In this document: positions 46,067-58,808 of the stretch, piece by piece
How positions within the stretch are numbered: the stretch's first letter is position 1
Layout: each line of letters opens with the position of its first letter
Assembly (NCBI RefSeq): GCF_020382885.2
Contig: NC_058501.1
Location: 14,770,501-14,834,500 of the forward strand
DNA length: 64,000 bases
Direction of reading: 5' to 3'
Origin: Scatophagus argus
Taxonomy: Eukaryota > Chordata > Actinopteri > Scatophagidae
The notes under the pieces: generated by a model
Databases searched by the model: none
The model's input: the letters and a program-made list of their open reading frames with translations, nothing else
Told to the model about the DNA's origin: nothing
Translations under genes and position numbers: made by a program

Positions 46067-49000
46067 CTGTCTGAAGGGCTGAGTTGTCTGATGGCGGCCA
46101 GCAGGTCCGACAGAACCATGAGTTTTCCAGAGTCGGTGGTGTTGAATCCACCTGAAGAGTAGGATTCTGGGAAGAGCTCTACCAAGCCTTCGTATAAAGT
46201 GCTCTCCACTGAATCAGAGTCTGTTCTTTCCTTAAAAAAAAAAAAACAAAAACAAAAGTTTAATAAATACCACCAATATAAGTCAAACAAATCAAATTTG
46301 TATGTTAAGCGGCCATTGCCTTAAAGTCCCCTTCCAACTAATAAAGAACTTAACCTTTACAGTAGAGTGGAGCAGAGCAGGATGGTTACAAAGCTTTTTC
46401 AGTGCAGTGATGCAGGCAAGGTGTGTGTGAGTTTGCATGGAGCCCTGAAGGCAGGCTCTGAAGACCCTGTGGCAGAGGAGTTGCTTGTACAGCTCTCGCT
46501 GAAGAGGGGCCGGGTCGCAGAACAACGTCCAGTCGAGACGAGGAGGCAGGTAGCGATTGATGATCTCCTGCGTCCGTCTCAGAATAAACATGCCAGTCAG
46601 ACGAGAGAGCTCTGCTGCTCGCTCTTCACCCAAAACCTTCTCCTCCTGTTGGCAGGTGCGAGATCAGGTTTAATGCCACATAGGGTGTCCACAGGTTGTC
46701 CTTTTATGTCACATGGCAACACAGAAAGTAAGGAAGCAAGCGGGACAGAGGTAAAATTACCTCTGTGCAGGAAGGCTGTCTGGAGTGCAGAATGGGCTCT
46801 TCATACACTTTCCTATACGCAGTAGACGATCCGAGAATCCCGGGGTTAACAAATTCTATGATAGCATAGAACTCCTGCAGGTCATTCTGTACTGGGGTGC
46901 CTTTAAGACATAAAGATACTTCATTGTAAAAAATAGAAGCTGTCAGTCAGAGATTTCTCATCTGTTGCACCATACAGTTCCTATCTTATCCCTAATCCCT
47001 CTAATTGCACACCTGTTAGTATGACTCTGCGGTTACAGCTGAGGCTGCTGAGCGCTGAAGACGTTTTGATGCTACTGTTCTTTAATCTGTGTCCCTCATC
47101 GCAAATTATAAGACCAAACTCCACTTTTTGTACCTGAAAACACAAGAACATAATTATACAAATAAAAACAAAAAGATAATGTAAGCCAATTTATTCGTAA
47201 CGCGCACCGTAGCCAGCGAGACACAAGATGAACATACCTGCTCCAGGCAGCGCAGCAGCATTTCATAGCTGATCACGAGAACACTGTGCAGAGGGGACAA
47301 CACAAACTGCTCTATCCTGTGGTCCTATATAAATATGTCAACAAAGATCAGAATGGAATAAGCTGTAAATAAAATTCAGTGCACCACAGGGACAAAATAC
47401 AATGTCATTCAAAAAAAAAAACAGTAGGTTTAAAAGAATGTTTTCAAAAGAGTTTTAACTTCAGGACCTTAAGAGCATTTCTGGCACTCTATAGTGAGTT
47501 CATAATACACTGTCAGGTACAGAGCAGCACCTTAATGTAATGATTAATGATTATATTCTTTTAGTATATGTTACATGTTGATGAATTCAAAGTACAATAA
47601 GCTTACTTGTAATGAAATGTGTCATGTAAATAAAATTCCTTCATATTGACGCACGATAAAGTGAACCTGAAACTACTGATCTAAATAGAAATCTCTACAT
47701 TTACGCTGCCATGAGGCTGCTTGAGCTCCTTGTAAATCCAAATCTCACCTGATCCACAGTGAAAACGTTGATCCGCTCACGGCCCAGCCACTTCTTAAAC
47801 TCTGCCCCCCAGTTCTGCACGAGGCTGCCAGGGGTGACCACAAGGACACGCTTAGCGACTGGTTTCCCACCATACGGACCTTGTTTAAGCAACGTCCAGG
47901 ACAGCGCCACGCTCTGGAGTGTCTTCCCCAAACCCATCTCGTCAGCCAGGATAGCCCCACAGCGACCCACAGCTCTGAAACACGGACAATAAAGCAAACC
48001 AAACAAATGCATTAGGAATCCTAATAATAGCAACTTAGCCTACTGTGAGACTGAAACACTGATTTCATTGAACAGAAATTGACAAGATATTACAGATTAC
48101 TGGAACAGCTCCAATACCTCATGCCCATGACACACTCATAAAGAAAAAGCAGGCCATCTCTCTGGTGGGGTCGAAGGTGAGAGGTGAGGTAAGGGTCAAC
48201 AACAACATCAACCACAGGAAGCCCCGATTTGTTATTAGACCACTGGTGGTTAGGAGAAGGACGAGGCATCACCAGTGCACCTACAAAAAAAATGTCACAA
48301 TTTTAAGTAAGAATTAGTGTTATTTCTCATCAAAAGAAACTGTCTAATGAAGAGGAACAGACGAATTGTGTATTTAATTAATTGTGGACTTATTAAAATA
48401 AGTTACAGTAGTAACTAAGTATACAAAAACCATCTCATAATAAATGTAGAAGAAAGCTGTTGGTGGGAGAATGACCTCCATTTCAACAAATAATGTTTGT
48501 TATTTGATCTGCAAACCTGGAGCCAGCGGGTCATGGCGAGGTCTGCAGGTTTGCTCCTCCTCTGGGTTGGAGACTGTATGATCTGCTCTCCCCAGCATTG
48601 TTGGGGGACAGAAAGGTTTGGACGCCAAACGACGAGAGGAGGGTGGAGGTGACTTTGCGTGTGACTCCTCTGTCTCTACTTGGACCTCTTGAAAACAGCG
48701 TCCCCTGGCAAAGTCTTCTGCAGAAATCACCCCCATTACCTCCACCTCTTTGCCTCCAATCATTAGGGTCTCTCCCTCGGACAGGGAGGCCAGCACGGAC
48801 ACCTTGTAGCCACTTCCTACAAACAACCATGCACAAATGTACCAGATAAACTTAAAATAAAGAAAAAAGTAAAGTTTTTTTTTTATTGTTGTCATTTTTT
48901 TGACAGTCCACAACTTTACAGTTCTGGATCATTCTTGTATTGGTTTTCAGTTGGTCACAGCAGGCAGCTGCATAGGCACACTGCACAGTTAGGATCTTAA

Positions 49001-52000
49001 TGTAACATTTTGTGAGTAAATATTGGACATAGTTAGATTCATCAGATGGACATCTTGTCTCTGTTGCCTCTAAAAACATTGGTTGTTGAAGGCCTAATAT
49101 TAAATCTTGAAATACCAAATTCAAATAAAGGATCCTATTCTGCATTACAAATGACACATTCTATGAACAACAGAATCAAAGCGAATACAATCTGTTTCTT
49201 AAGTACAAGCAGATAAAGAATTCACTCACGTTTACCAAAACATTACAATTGGATGTTCTTTGTACAATGGAGCACACCTGAAAATCTTCAGAAGATTTTG
49301 TATTAAATTACAATTTAACGGAAATTTATGTTAAAGATTTGCTTAACTGTTTCAGCTTGTGTAAGCAGTCACATCATTATTTCTCCCATCAGAATTAAAC
49401 ATGACAGTAAATAAGAAACTAAATAAAACATCTGTCTCACCCTTGCCAATGTCCTTGCCCTCCATATCTTTCAGTGTGGCTGTGCGCCCTCTTGTAATCA
49501 GGACCGCATCGCCCTCCCAGCGCTTGTGTTTCTTCTTACTGGCCTTACACCACACCACACTGAAGTAACGCGCTCCATCTTGACTGCAGCCAGTGTCTGA
49601 GTCAGCAGCTCCAGAGACACCAGCTGGTCCCACTGAAGACTGAGGGGTCTCACAAGACTCGACAGGCAACTGAGGGTAACCGTCCACTCCTGTAACACCA
49701 AGACATACAACAGTGAGAAGCCATAAGGGACATCTTTGACACAAATCACACAGTCCACCAGCAGAGGTCACAGTTGCATCAATTCTACACATCACCCGAG
49801 ACCTTCATATGGAGGATCATAGCCTGCCCTTCATACGTTCAAGTCTAAAAACTTTGAAACAAAGTGAACAAAGTGTTGCTTGTTCCATGAATGTTAGAAT
49901 CAAGGCAAGAGTCATGTGTTCCTTTGATATGTAAATACAGGCAATTAAGAGAAAATGACTTCCTCGGAGAGGCTGATATTATGAGAGCAGATGCCTGTTT
50001 AATAAACACAAGACTCGCAGAATATCAGACTTAGTTTTTTATAGAAATAAGCGAACATATGGTCAACCTAAAAAACTGACAACACACGTTTACCAATGTT
50101 ACGATACAGTGAATGCTGTAGTCACATACAATACATTAAATAACAGTAACATCACAAAACCACAACTCCACATCTCCCTTCTTTTGAGTACTTCACTGGC
50201 CATCAGTCACAGAACATGATCAGTCTTCATAAGCATCGTGTGTTAAGGCTTTTGACAGTTTAATCTATGTATCAGTCTCTGTTCTAAACAAAATAATAGC
50301 TTTAAAACTTTTGGTTTGGAGTGGCTCTCCATTTCTTTCATTCTTTTTTTCATTTCTAAGCATAATTTTGCGCCCCTGATTTGGTGACTTAAAGCGATAT
50401 GAAAAAACGCCTCTTCAATCTATCACACCTGACTTTTACAGATCAAGTGGAGTTTATTTATTTATTTAATTAACAAAGAATGAACAGGGCACTAAATAAC
50501 CCACCTGAAATGATCTTGACAGGTTTTCACACATAACATTATCGTGAATTATTTTTTTGAACATTCCTGAATTAAAGATCATTAAAACTATGCAAAAAAT
50601 TCCACAGATGCATACTAGTGTCAGATCTAGAGAGGAATAGTATCATCATGACACAGATCTATCATTACCACTAATATTCCCTTCCAAAACCACATTTGTT
50701 TTACCTTTAAGGGCCTGTCACAGTGTTTGTAATGTGAGCATTTACACTTTGTTTCCACTTCTGTCAATAAGTAAGAGAATGATAACAGATTTTTGGCACT
50801 ACAAGCACAGACACAGACAGATGGCAACACAAGTAGGCCTCATCCTGCAATATGTAAACAGGCTTCCAGTGTCTGCATGAGGCACTATGTTTCCAAAATA
50901 TATTCAAGTTCTGAAACGTAAAATTGATGAGTGATTGCTTCACACTTTAAACTCCTCAGAGCCTCTCCCTTTCTAACACAAATGTGTGTGTTCATGCTTG
51001 TTATAGAGGAATTGGCAGTCCATGTCTCAGTCGAGCAGCCCTTAGTTTCTCTACTTTGATCTTGGCTCTCAGAAGTTCCTCCTCCAGTTCCTGTTTCCTC
51101 TTCAGCCCCTCCCTCTTCTCTTCCAGGTACATGGCAACCTTCCTGTGATTGGCCAACACCAACTCGTGCTCCTCTTTGGCCAGGTGTAGAGAGCGAAACC
51201 TGTCGGGCTCATGGTGAGGATAGATGTCATTGGGGTAGAGGTCATGGCGCAAGGGAAGCGGTGAAGTCGAGAGGGGGATGTTAACGGAGGAAGGGGTGGG
51301 AGAAAGGGATGCTTCATAATCATGGACGCTGCCTAAGTCCTGCTCCCCCTCTCGCTCCTGGCCTCTGTCCAGCCCTGGTCCTGTATGTGTGGAGAGGATG
51401 GGGAGGTCTGGCGGTGGCTTAACATCCTCTTCAGGGTCCAGCTGGACCACCTCATGGGGGATACTTGGGACAGCTGCTGAGTAATCCTGGAGTCCAGCCA
51501 GAGAGGAGCTACTGCCAGGATGTTCAACAGGAGAGTTGTGCTTGCTGTATATCAATCTAAAAATTGAATGAAAGACAAAAATAAGTGAGAATAGAGAGCT
51601 TAAACAGCATTTATATAGTGTCTACATATGAGACCTCTGTTGGTGACAAAACACTCCGAATTACTTAAACAAAGGATCAGCTAACTAACGAGACAAGAAA
51701 TGAAATGATTCAACAAGACAAAAATAACAAACCTGTGCTGTTACAGACTCACAGATGCCATGATTTCCTTGCTGGATTCACATAATTATGCATAAAAACA
51801 CATCAGATTTTGTTGCTGCTCATCACTGAGTGAAAATGTAATTTTGAGGTCTAATTTGCAACAGATATTCATAGGGATGTGTCTCCTTACACTAAATTTC
51901 ACTGCTATGTTTTGTTTCGTATTACCAAGAACCAGCTACATTTTGCCTCAACCTCACTGTCCTTATTTTCTGTAGCTCTGAAAGCATTATTTTGGGGTCC

Positions 52001-55000
52001 AAACTCTGTGTTTGGGTGGGGGGTTGGGTGGGGGTTTTAGTTGATTCAACTAAAACTAAATTGTCAGATTAATGTATTTTCCCGTTGAGCCTGAAGATGT
52101 ACAGACAGTGCAAAATCTGATTGGGTTTTGCAGCTGCGAGTTCAGCCCGTCCCTTCCTTTCTTCTCTAACAATTGAATCAGTATCTCAACTATATACAAA
52201 TAAAGCACGTCTGAACTTGCTAAACTCTCACCTGACTATTGCCTTATCCCCCTGTACGTGTCTGTGTCTGTGCTTGCAGAAGTATGTCACTCTACCTGCG
52301 CAGTGCTTGGTCCTTCTCATGGATGGGCACATGGTGAAACAGGTGAGGGATCATTTCCATAATTCTCCTGGTTGGCTCAGAGATGCTCGCTCTGTACTCT
52401 GGCTGGGCGTGTCTCCGCTGCATCACTTCCTGCTTGGCTGACTCCTTCAGCCTCTTGTAGAGGGTCCTGAGGCCTTGAGCGGTGCGATGGGGTCTGTCCC
52501 CTCCCAAGGCGTTGTACTGCTCAGCCACAGTGTCCCAGCACTTGTTCTTATCAACGATGACCGCATGCTTGTTGGTGTGCTCCTCCAGGATGCGGATGTG
52601 AGGACGGACCAGCTTCAACAGGTCCAGTTTCTCGGACAGGGTGAAGTTGGAAGAGCGAGCTTTACCCACCATACTGGACAGAAACACAGAGCTGGACGCC
52701 ATCTTATAGCATTGCGGACTCACATAGACCAAGTTGGGCCTATGGCTGTCACCATTCAGAAACCACGCTTGACCATACAGCTCCTTACTATTCCCACCTG
52801 TCTTTTTGTCCCTGCTGCTGGTTTCTCTTGATCCACGATGATAAAGCTAACACTGGTCTAACTCCCACATATTTCTCATTTCCTTCTCTTCTTCTTCTTC
52901 TTTGTCTTTAAATCAAGCATAAGCTATGTCTAACATGTGCATGGATTCATACACTACTCCTTGGTTCCCTCTCAGCTACGTTGCACAACAAAAACAGGCT
53001 GTGCTGCACACAATAAGAATCAGGCTTAACTAGGCCAGCCTCGTTTAGGCCCCCGCCTACCGCGGAGGGCTTTGGATGAATTCCTCCCAGCTTAGGCTGA
53101 CGTAGCTAAGCCGCTTAAGCCCAGCCCGACCTACTTACAGCTCAGTCTCTCTAAAACCCAAGCCAAGCACAGGAGAGCACAGCACAGCCATACTGCCCCT
53201 GCGTTGTGACACAAGAAAGGCAACAGAGGATCTGTGCCCTACACAAACGGGGAAAATACTCTTAAAATAGTGTATTGCAGGTTATCAGGGGTCAGGGGTC
53301 TGTTTTTCCAAAAGTGAGCGACACTTTGAAACAGCGCTGGCTTAACTGAGTGGGGGAGGGTGGGACGTGTGAGCGCGCTGCGCATGCCCGCAGAGGCAGA
53401 GCGCTTATATTCATCTTAGGCCGTTTCACGGTGAACGCACGAAACAAATCACAGCTGTGCAGCAGGAAAACTGACTCACACGATTAAAACACGTGTCCCG
53501 GGCTCATGTGGCAATCACGCCGAGCCAAAGGTAGAGAGAGTGTGTGAGCCGTATGTTTCCATGGTGGAAAACAGGGGCACTAGTTGCTCTCTCAGGAGGG
53601 GGGAGCGGTGGCTCACTGATCTTGAGTCCTAATCTGCCGGACGCTGCCGCTGCACTACCTCGCTAATTTGCATAATGCTGGACCTGCTGTCTTTCAGCAT
53701 CAGCCCGGCTAGTTTAACATCCATCTCCAGACACTGCGATTGTTATTATTAGCCCAGGACGCAGTCAGTCACGAAATGAAAAAGAGATGTCGCAGCGCAT
53801 CACTCTCGGCAGCATCCCACGGTTGTTTATGTAGAAACTGGTAAAAACGTACAAATCAAGGGACATTTAACTGCACACACGTCCTGAAGTACTTGCACAG
53901 CACATCGCAATTAGCGTGTTCTCAAATCTCGAAAGGCATCGAGCATGTGTTGTTGACACGGTGGAGGTGATGTTTAATAATGAATATGTGTGAGAATATA
54001 AATAACACACGGAGAGAACTGGACAGGGGTTTAGTGTTCGAGCTGACCGCGGTCGTGGTGAGTTAAAGCAGGCGAGCTCCTGCTTCTAAAAAAGGCAACT
54101 GCAATCAACAACAGAAGAGGTCTGGCTTCATGTTTGAGGGGAAAAAATATGTCACAGCCAGTTACACCGGAGCAGACAGGAGTTCAGTCACTAGGCATGT
54201 ACATTCATGATAGGAGTTTCATTAATTTGCATCTGCACATGTAGACGATGTGTGAAGAAAGGTTTCGCATCTCTGGATGTTTTGCAGGTTTCCACGCAGC
54301 CTGTTTTTATCTTTATATAGAAGATGATGTCACGTAATGCATGTAATAGTGAAATCAGTACTACAAGATCTACCAATAAAGTTAATATATACAGATATAC
54401 AATAATTGTCAATGACCTAAAAATAAGAAAATGGGCAATAAATCAGGTGAATCAATTGAAAATCAGCCTGACTAAATTACATAGCTGTAACTGGAAATAG
54501 CCCTGGATTTAAATCAGATTCAGCTTTAGAATCAAAAGTGATTGCTCAAATTAATTACCCTTAGCAACAAACATACTGTTTATTCATCTCACAGCTGAGG
54601 CTGTCTTTGTAACACACAGGCTTAATTAGTTGATCTCTCCAGCCCACCAGTGTTTCTTTGTGCCTTGCTAAAATCTCTGAACATGTGAGTTAATATTCTC
54701 AAGTACAAAACAGTACAAGAGAGTAAATAAAAGAGTAAAAGAGTACAAAAGTCTTTGGTGGACACTTAAAGACTCAACAGTCATCACGGGAGGGGAAATG
54801 ACAGCACATGAAAGAGAAATTACAAGTTGTTAAGGACTAAAAACTTGTTGTATTTTAGTTTTGCTATAGCAACTTCCCTGCATGTTAGACGTGCTACTGA
54901 CACTGAAATACGAACCTTCTCCAATTTAATCTGTACAGGTTTTGATGCCAAGCTTCCTGTTACTTTTACCAATGACTGGTGATTTCTAAATATGTCCTTA

Positions 55001-55738
55001 CTTATCTGTTGCTGAAAGGTATATTTGTCTCTTTGTGCTCTCTTAGCATATTAGCCTGAAAAAAGACTTGAATGACTGAAATGTTGCCAAACAAAACTGA
55101 TATTTATTTATATCCAGTCCTTATCTCAACTTTTTCATGTGTGCAGTCTCCACTGTATATCCTTGTCCACAACAGGTATTCAACCACAAAGTCTTTGTGT
55201 CTTACCTGCTGGTCTGTTGTCCTTTGTGTATTCTTCCAAGCCAGGGTTGGGATGTTCTGATTCGGCTTCATTTTCCTTACTTTCCACTGCACTGAGAACA
55301 CGAGCAAGAGCCTTTGACAAAGACGGAGCAGCCTGGGCAGCTCTGGGCTTCACATCATACTTTGCTTTACTTGGAGCTGGTGTTGATAGACTTCTCTGGA
55401 CCTGCAGGACGATGGCAAAAGAATTTAACATCCAAGTCTGAAATAACTTCCACTTGATGATGGAATGAAAAGGAGGATATTGTAGGTAAAATATCAAGTT
55501 AGTTTTATTTATACAACCCACAATCATGAATGATAATGCCTCAGGGCTTTACAATGTGCACAGTCTTTAGACAGAGCTGTGAATAATATACCTTTTCTAG
55601 TGCATTGTCTAAACCAACATTAGGCATAAGGGGCTTGGATTCGGCCACAGGATGCGATGTAGATGCAGCAGGAGGCACAAACCGAGGCTTTTTCACAGCA
55701 TTACCCAAGAGCTGGCTGGGAGCTCCTGATCGCCGCAT
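44371..55738 (-). CDS. rad54b: DNA repair and recombination protein RAD54B
   Basis: RAD54B is an SNF2-family DNA translocase that works with RAD51/DMC1 in homologous recombination in the nucleus. Coding exons are 55592-55738, 55206-55401, 49441-49689, 48517-48816, 48118-48280, 47749-47974, 47238-47324, 47013-47133, 46761-46900, 46355-46645, 46067-46230, 45693-45954, 45324-45390, 44679-44876 and 44371-44591. They total 2832 nt, or 943 residues (human 910). The N-terminus [20 protein letters not shown] matches human. Helicase motifs in order are [11 protein letters not shown] (I, about residue 360), CDEGHRLKN (II), [14 protein letters not shown] (III), LVSNYT (IV), [11 protein letters not shown] (V) and [11 protein letters not shown] (VI). 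The C-terminus keeps [15 protein letters not shown]. The 5.5-kb intron 49690-55205 contains fsbp. Confidence 0.96.
46031..46066. repeat. CA microsatellite abutting a rad54b exon donor
   Basis: The CA run ends at the exon edge 46067, so on the minus strand the exon (…LSPSD, CAG) is followed at once by GTGTGTGTGTGTTTGTG. The repeat provides the 5' splice site. Confidence 0.8.
50453..50466 (-). terminator. Candidate poly(A) signals of fsbp
   Basis: Overlapping TTTATT copies on plus (AATAAA on minus) about 540 bp beyond the fsbp stop, inside the rad54b intron. Confidence 0.45.
51001..52672 (-). CDS. fsbp: Fibrinogen silencer-binding protein (Myb/SANT-like)
   Basis: FSBP is a nuclear DNA-binding protein described as a silencer-binding repressor of fibrinogen gamma. 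Exons 52296-52672 and 51001-51556 give 933 nt, 310 residues (human 299). The N-terminal Myb/SANT-like domain runs about residues 5-80: [29 protein letters not shown] and [14 protein letters not shown]. An EEDVKPPP segment follows. The C-terminal 60 residues form a charged coiled coil with [31 protein letters not shown] and LRHGLPIPL. The start [10 protein letters not shown] equals the human start and lies one base after an acceptor (TGTCCAG|TATGG). The gene lies wholly inside a rad54b intron, same strand. A 5' leader exon may sit near 53139 (donor GT at 53138), fed by the GC-rich stretch at about 53340-53660. Confidence 0.93.
53330..53680 (-). promoter_or_regulatory. GC-rich possible fsbp promoter
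   Basis: A locally GC- and CpG-richer stretch (GAGCGCGCTGCGCATGCCCG near 53372) within the otherwise AT-rich rad54b intron. It is upstream of the putative fsbp leader donor at 53138/53139. The assignment rests on position and composition only. Confidence 0.35.
53700..55205 (-). other. rad54b intronic DNA upstream of fsbp
   Basis: No exon or recognised element. An ATTAAAAC-like and AGTACAAAAG-rich patch near 54700-54760 is simple sequence. Confidence 0.5.
55502..55575. repeat. Dispersed fish repeat between rad54b coding exons 1 and 2
   Basis: TTTTATTTATACAACCCACA, then GCCTCAGGGCTTTACAATGT. This pair of motifs recurs across teleost genomes in short interspersed repeats. The family name is uncertain. 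Confidence 0.45.
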
Positions 55739-55884
55739 TCTGTTTATCTCCTAAAAATAAAAAGCAAGGAACATCAACACAGTGATACTGGCAGCTAATT
55801 ATTTATACATATTTATACATATTTATTATTATTTATACTCTGCACTCTTCTCCTTTCTTGGTCGGGAATACTGCATGTGCAATG

Positions 55885-55946
55885 TCTGTAAAAACAAGAA
55901 TTTCCCTCCAGGGATTAATAAAGGAATTCTGATTCTGATTCTGATG
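55885..55946 (+). repeat. LINE 3'-tail-like fragment with TTCTGA repeats
   Basis: AATTTCCCTCCAGGGATTAA, then TAAAGGAATTCTGATTCTGA. This is the usual 3' end of a 5'-truncated teleost LINE with a hexanucleotide tail. Confidence 0.5.
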
Positions 55947-56359
55947 TCAGCATATGATCAAATCTGCTAATCATATCAGTTTACTAACCACTATTTCTGG
56001 TGTATAGATTTAGGCTGACATAGACACAAGAAACACAGCTTATAATACTCAGAATTAGTGTCTGGCATTATTTCATGATGAACAAGAGAAACTAATTCAT
56101 CACAGATTTGATTCACCACTCATCTCATTGACAAGACACGTCACTATGTTCACTATATGAAGACACCACTTTGGTAGTTTTTGATCGCCATTTAAAAATG
56201 TGTTACTATTAAGGAAAGGAGAAGACATCGCTGAGAGCGTTTGACATGTTGCAGGTTAGCAAGCTAGCTAACATGGCTAGCAACAAACAGTAACATTTCT
56301 GCCCCGGTTTACACTGTGCTGTAATGTCACGTTTGATAATGTGTGACGACGTGTCATAC

Positions 56360-56560
56360 CTACCCGGAAGAACTAAAAGCTGAGTGAAAACATTTAAGAT
56401 GAGAAACTATCACTCGGTTCCTAAATAATTGTCTGGTCTTGTCTTCTTGACAAAAACTCTCGATTCCGTTCAGTTTCTCCCGCTGAATGGTTTGAAGAAC
56501 GTGATTGGTTGAACCTCTGCAGTGGGCGTGGTCCCAGCTAGCGAGGTGTGCTTGGTTTCT
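56360..56560 (-). promoter_or_regulatory. rad54b leader exon and promoter
   Basis: A donor (CATAC on plus, CCGGGTAG|GTATG on minus) at 56359/56360 marks a non-coding first exon that would join the ATG exon at 55738. ETS-type CCGGAAG (56364-56370) lies at its end and GATTGGTT, an inverted CCAAT box, at 56502-56509. No TATA box is visible, as is usual for repair genes. Confidence 0.5.
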
Positions 56561-56878
56561 ATCTTCTTAGCAGTTTACTGATTACACCTTCCTTGAACTC
56601 CAGCAAACCGTCAATCCCCGTGTTATAAATCGAGTTCACTTGGTACCTTCCCGGGGCAATATTTGTTTTCCTATTTCTAAATGACCCGCCCTAGCCTGCC
56701 TCTAATTGGCTTACCCTGATGGTCTTTCCTACACTTTAACCAATCATCACACCTCATGCCTAAACCTAGCGAATCCAAATAAGGAAGAGAACTAGCCAAA
56801 CAGAGGCACAACAGATCACAGCAGGTCGACACTACTATCAATTGTTGAAGTCGTACCAAATGATTTGATCAAATAGAA

Positions 56879-57242
56879 CAGTGTTGGTGGAAAATAAGTA
56901 GATTCCAGAAGGAAATATTGTACATTTTCTCCAATACATTTACTTAAAGAATAATGTTTTTAGAAGCATATTGTGAGCATATAAAATGCCAAAGATAAAA
57001 CAATATTAGCTATTAACACTAATTTAGCAACAACTTTGAAAAGCAGCCTCCATGTTAATGTTAAACAAATAATATAATATTTAATGACATAACACTGACA
57101 GAAGCAATTCTTGTGCATAATGTGTTTCTTTATACAAAATGTACATTTTAGTGAAAAGATTCACATCCTTGTACAATTTTTGTGGTATAATTATTATTAT
57201 TTACTTAAATAAAGGATTTGAATACTTCTTCCACTACCACTG
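56879..57242. repeat. Dispersed AAGTAC-type non-autonomous element (copy 3)
   Basis: It begins CAGTGTTGGTGGAAAATAAG and ends with GAATACTTCTTCCACTACCACTG, inverted ends like copies 1 and 2. Inside there is only AT-rich sequence. It lies between the divergent rad54b and rnf41-like genes. Confidence 0.5.
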
Positions 57243-57993
57243 AGTCTATTGAAAATTAAAGTTAAAGTATATGAAGGAACTGGGATGAATCCAGGGGTTT
57301 GAGTTGCTCTTTGATTTCTGTGGTTTGTGTCATTTGATGTCATGCAGTCTGTAATCCAATCAGGAAGGGAGAGAGTGTAATCCATTTTAATCCCACATTC
57401 AGAGAGAGAGGGAGAGAGAAGCCTAGAATAGGATGGGTCATTAAGAGAGACAGAAACAGTTGAAGGACAGCAGTAATCTCTGAACCCAGCTTTATTGGTA
57501 AGACAGTGAGGAAAACACAATACTGCCGGATTTTTCTATTTGTCTGTTTTTTGGGTTTTTTTAGTGTTTCGTCTCATGTAATTCTGTAGGTCTCTCTGAT
57601 CTGATCCCATCTGACAGCTGCCTGCCTGTGTCCTGAGCTCTGGCTGTAAGGGATACCTCTCTATGGAGACGCACTCCCATATGTAGGGGAGGGCTTTCAG
57701 CATAAGGAGACCCTCACCTCGATGAAGCAACCAGTCAAGAGAGAGAAAGAGAATGAAGAAGGAAAGACTGTAGTTGTAGAGAGATAAGAAGGAGGGTCAC
57801 TGGTGGGGAACAAGAGGACTGGAAATCAATAGAACGAAGTAAGAAGAAAGAGTTTGGTGAAGTTAATTTGTCAGGTAGGAATATTAATGTCAGAGGTAAC
57901 TTTCTCCAAAATGTTGAAAACAAATGACAACTGCTGAGTTTTTTTTAGCAGCCTTTTGGCCTTGGCTGTATAATCTCTCTGTGTGATTGCAGG

Positions 57994-58756
57994 ATGGGTT
58001 ATGATTTGGAGAGGTTTGTGGGTTACGTCAATGAAGGACTTCTGTGCTGTGTGTGTCGAGACGTGTTGGAGCGCCCCCTCCAGGCGCCCTGTGAACATGC
58101 CTATTGTAGCGCCTGCATCAGCAGCTGGCTGGTCCATCACCACTCCTGTCCTGAGGACAGACTACCACTGGATGTGGGCAGCCTCAAACCACTATACAGG
58201 TCTCTGCACATGTGTGCCTTTTATTACCACTTCAGTGTAACAGTTAATTTTCACAAATGTCTTCATTCATTCAGCAAGGTCACAAATGTATGCAGCTTTC
58301 TGTGCTCAGCCTTATTTTCTGACACTCTTTCTGTCTTTGACGACAGGTACATGCGTAATGATCTGACCCGCCTGCAGATACGTTGTGTGAATGCAGGGCA
58401 GGGCTGTGAGGTGGTCTGCTCCCTGGAGAGCCTGCATGCTCATGAGGATGAGTGCGAGTTTGCTTTCATATCCTGCACTAACACGGGTATGAAACCTCAC
58501 AGTGAGCTCACCTGATGTGTCGTTACACATTTGTTATGATTATCAGAAGTGTTTGTGGTTGTTACATGGTTACCCAGGTGGAAGTGTGGTATCTGAAAGT
58601 AACGTGACACCTGTGTGTATGAAAGGAGCAGGTGGCTCTTCTGTTGTCATGGCTGCATCCCAAACTAGTGCACCAATGGGATGCAAAAGCCCCCATAGAC
58701 CTCATGCATGTATTAAGGGTCAACTTTCCATGATTCATTAATGAGCAATTTTAAAA

Positions 58757-58808
<52 letters not shown>

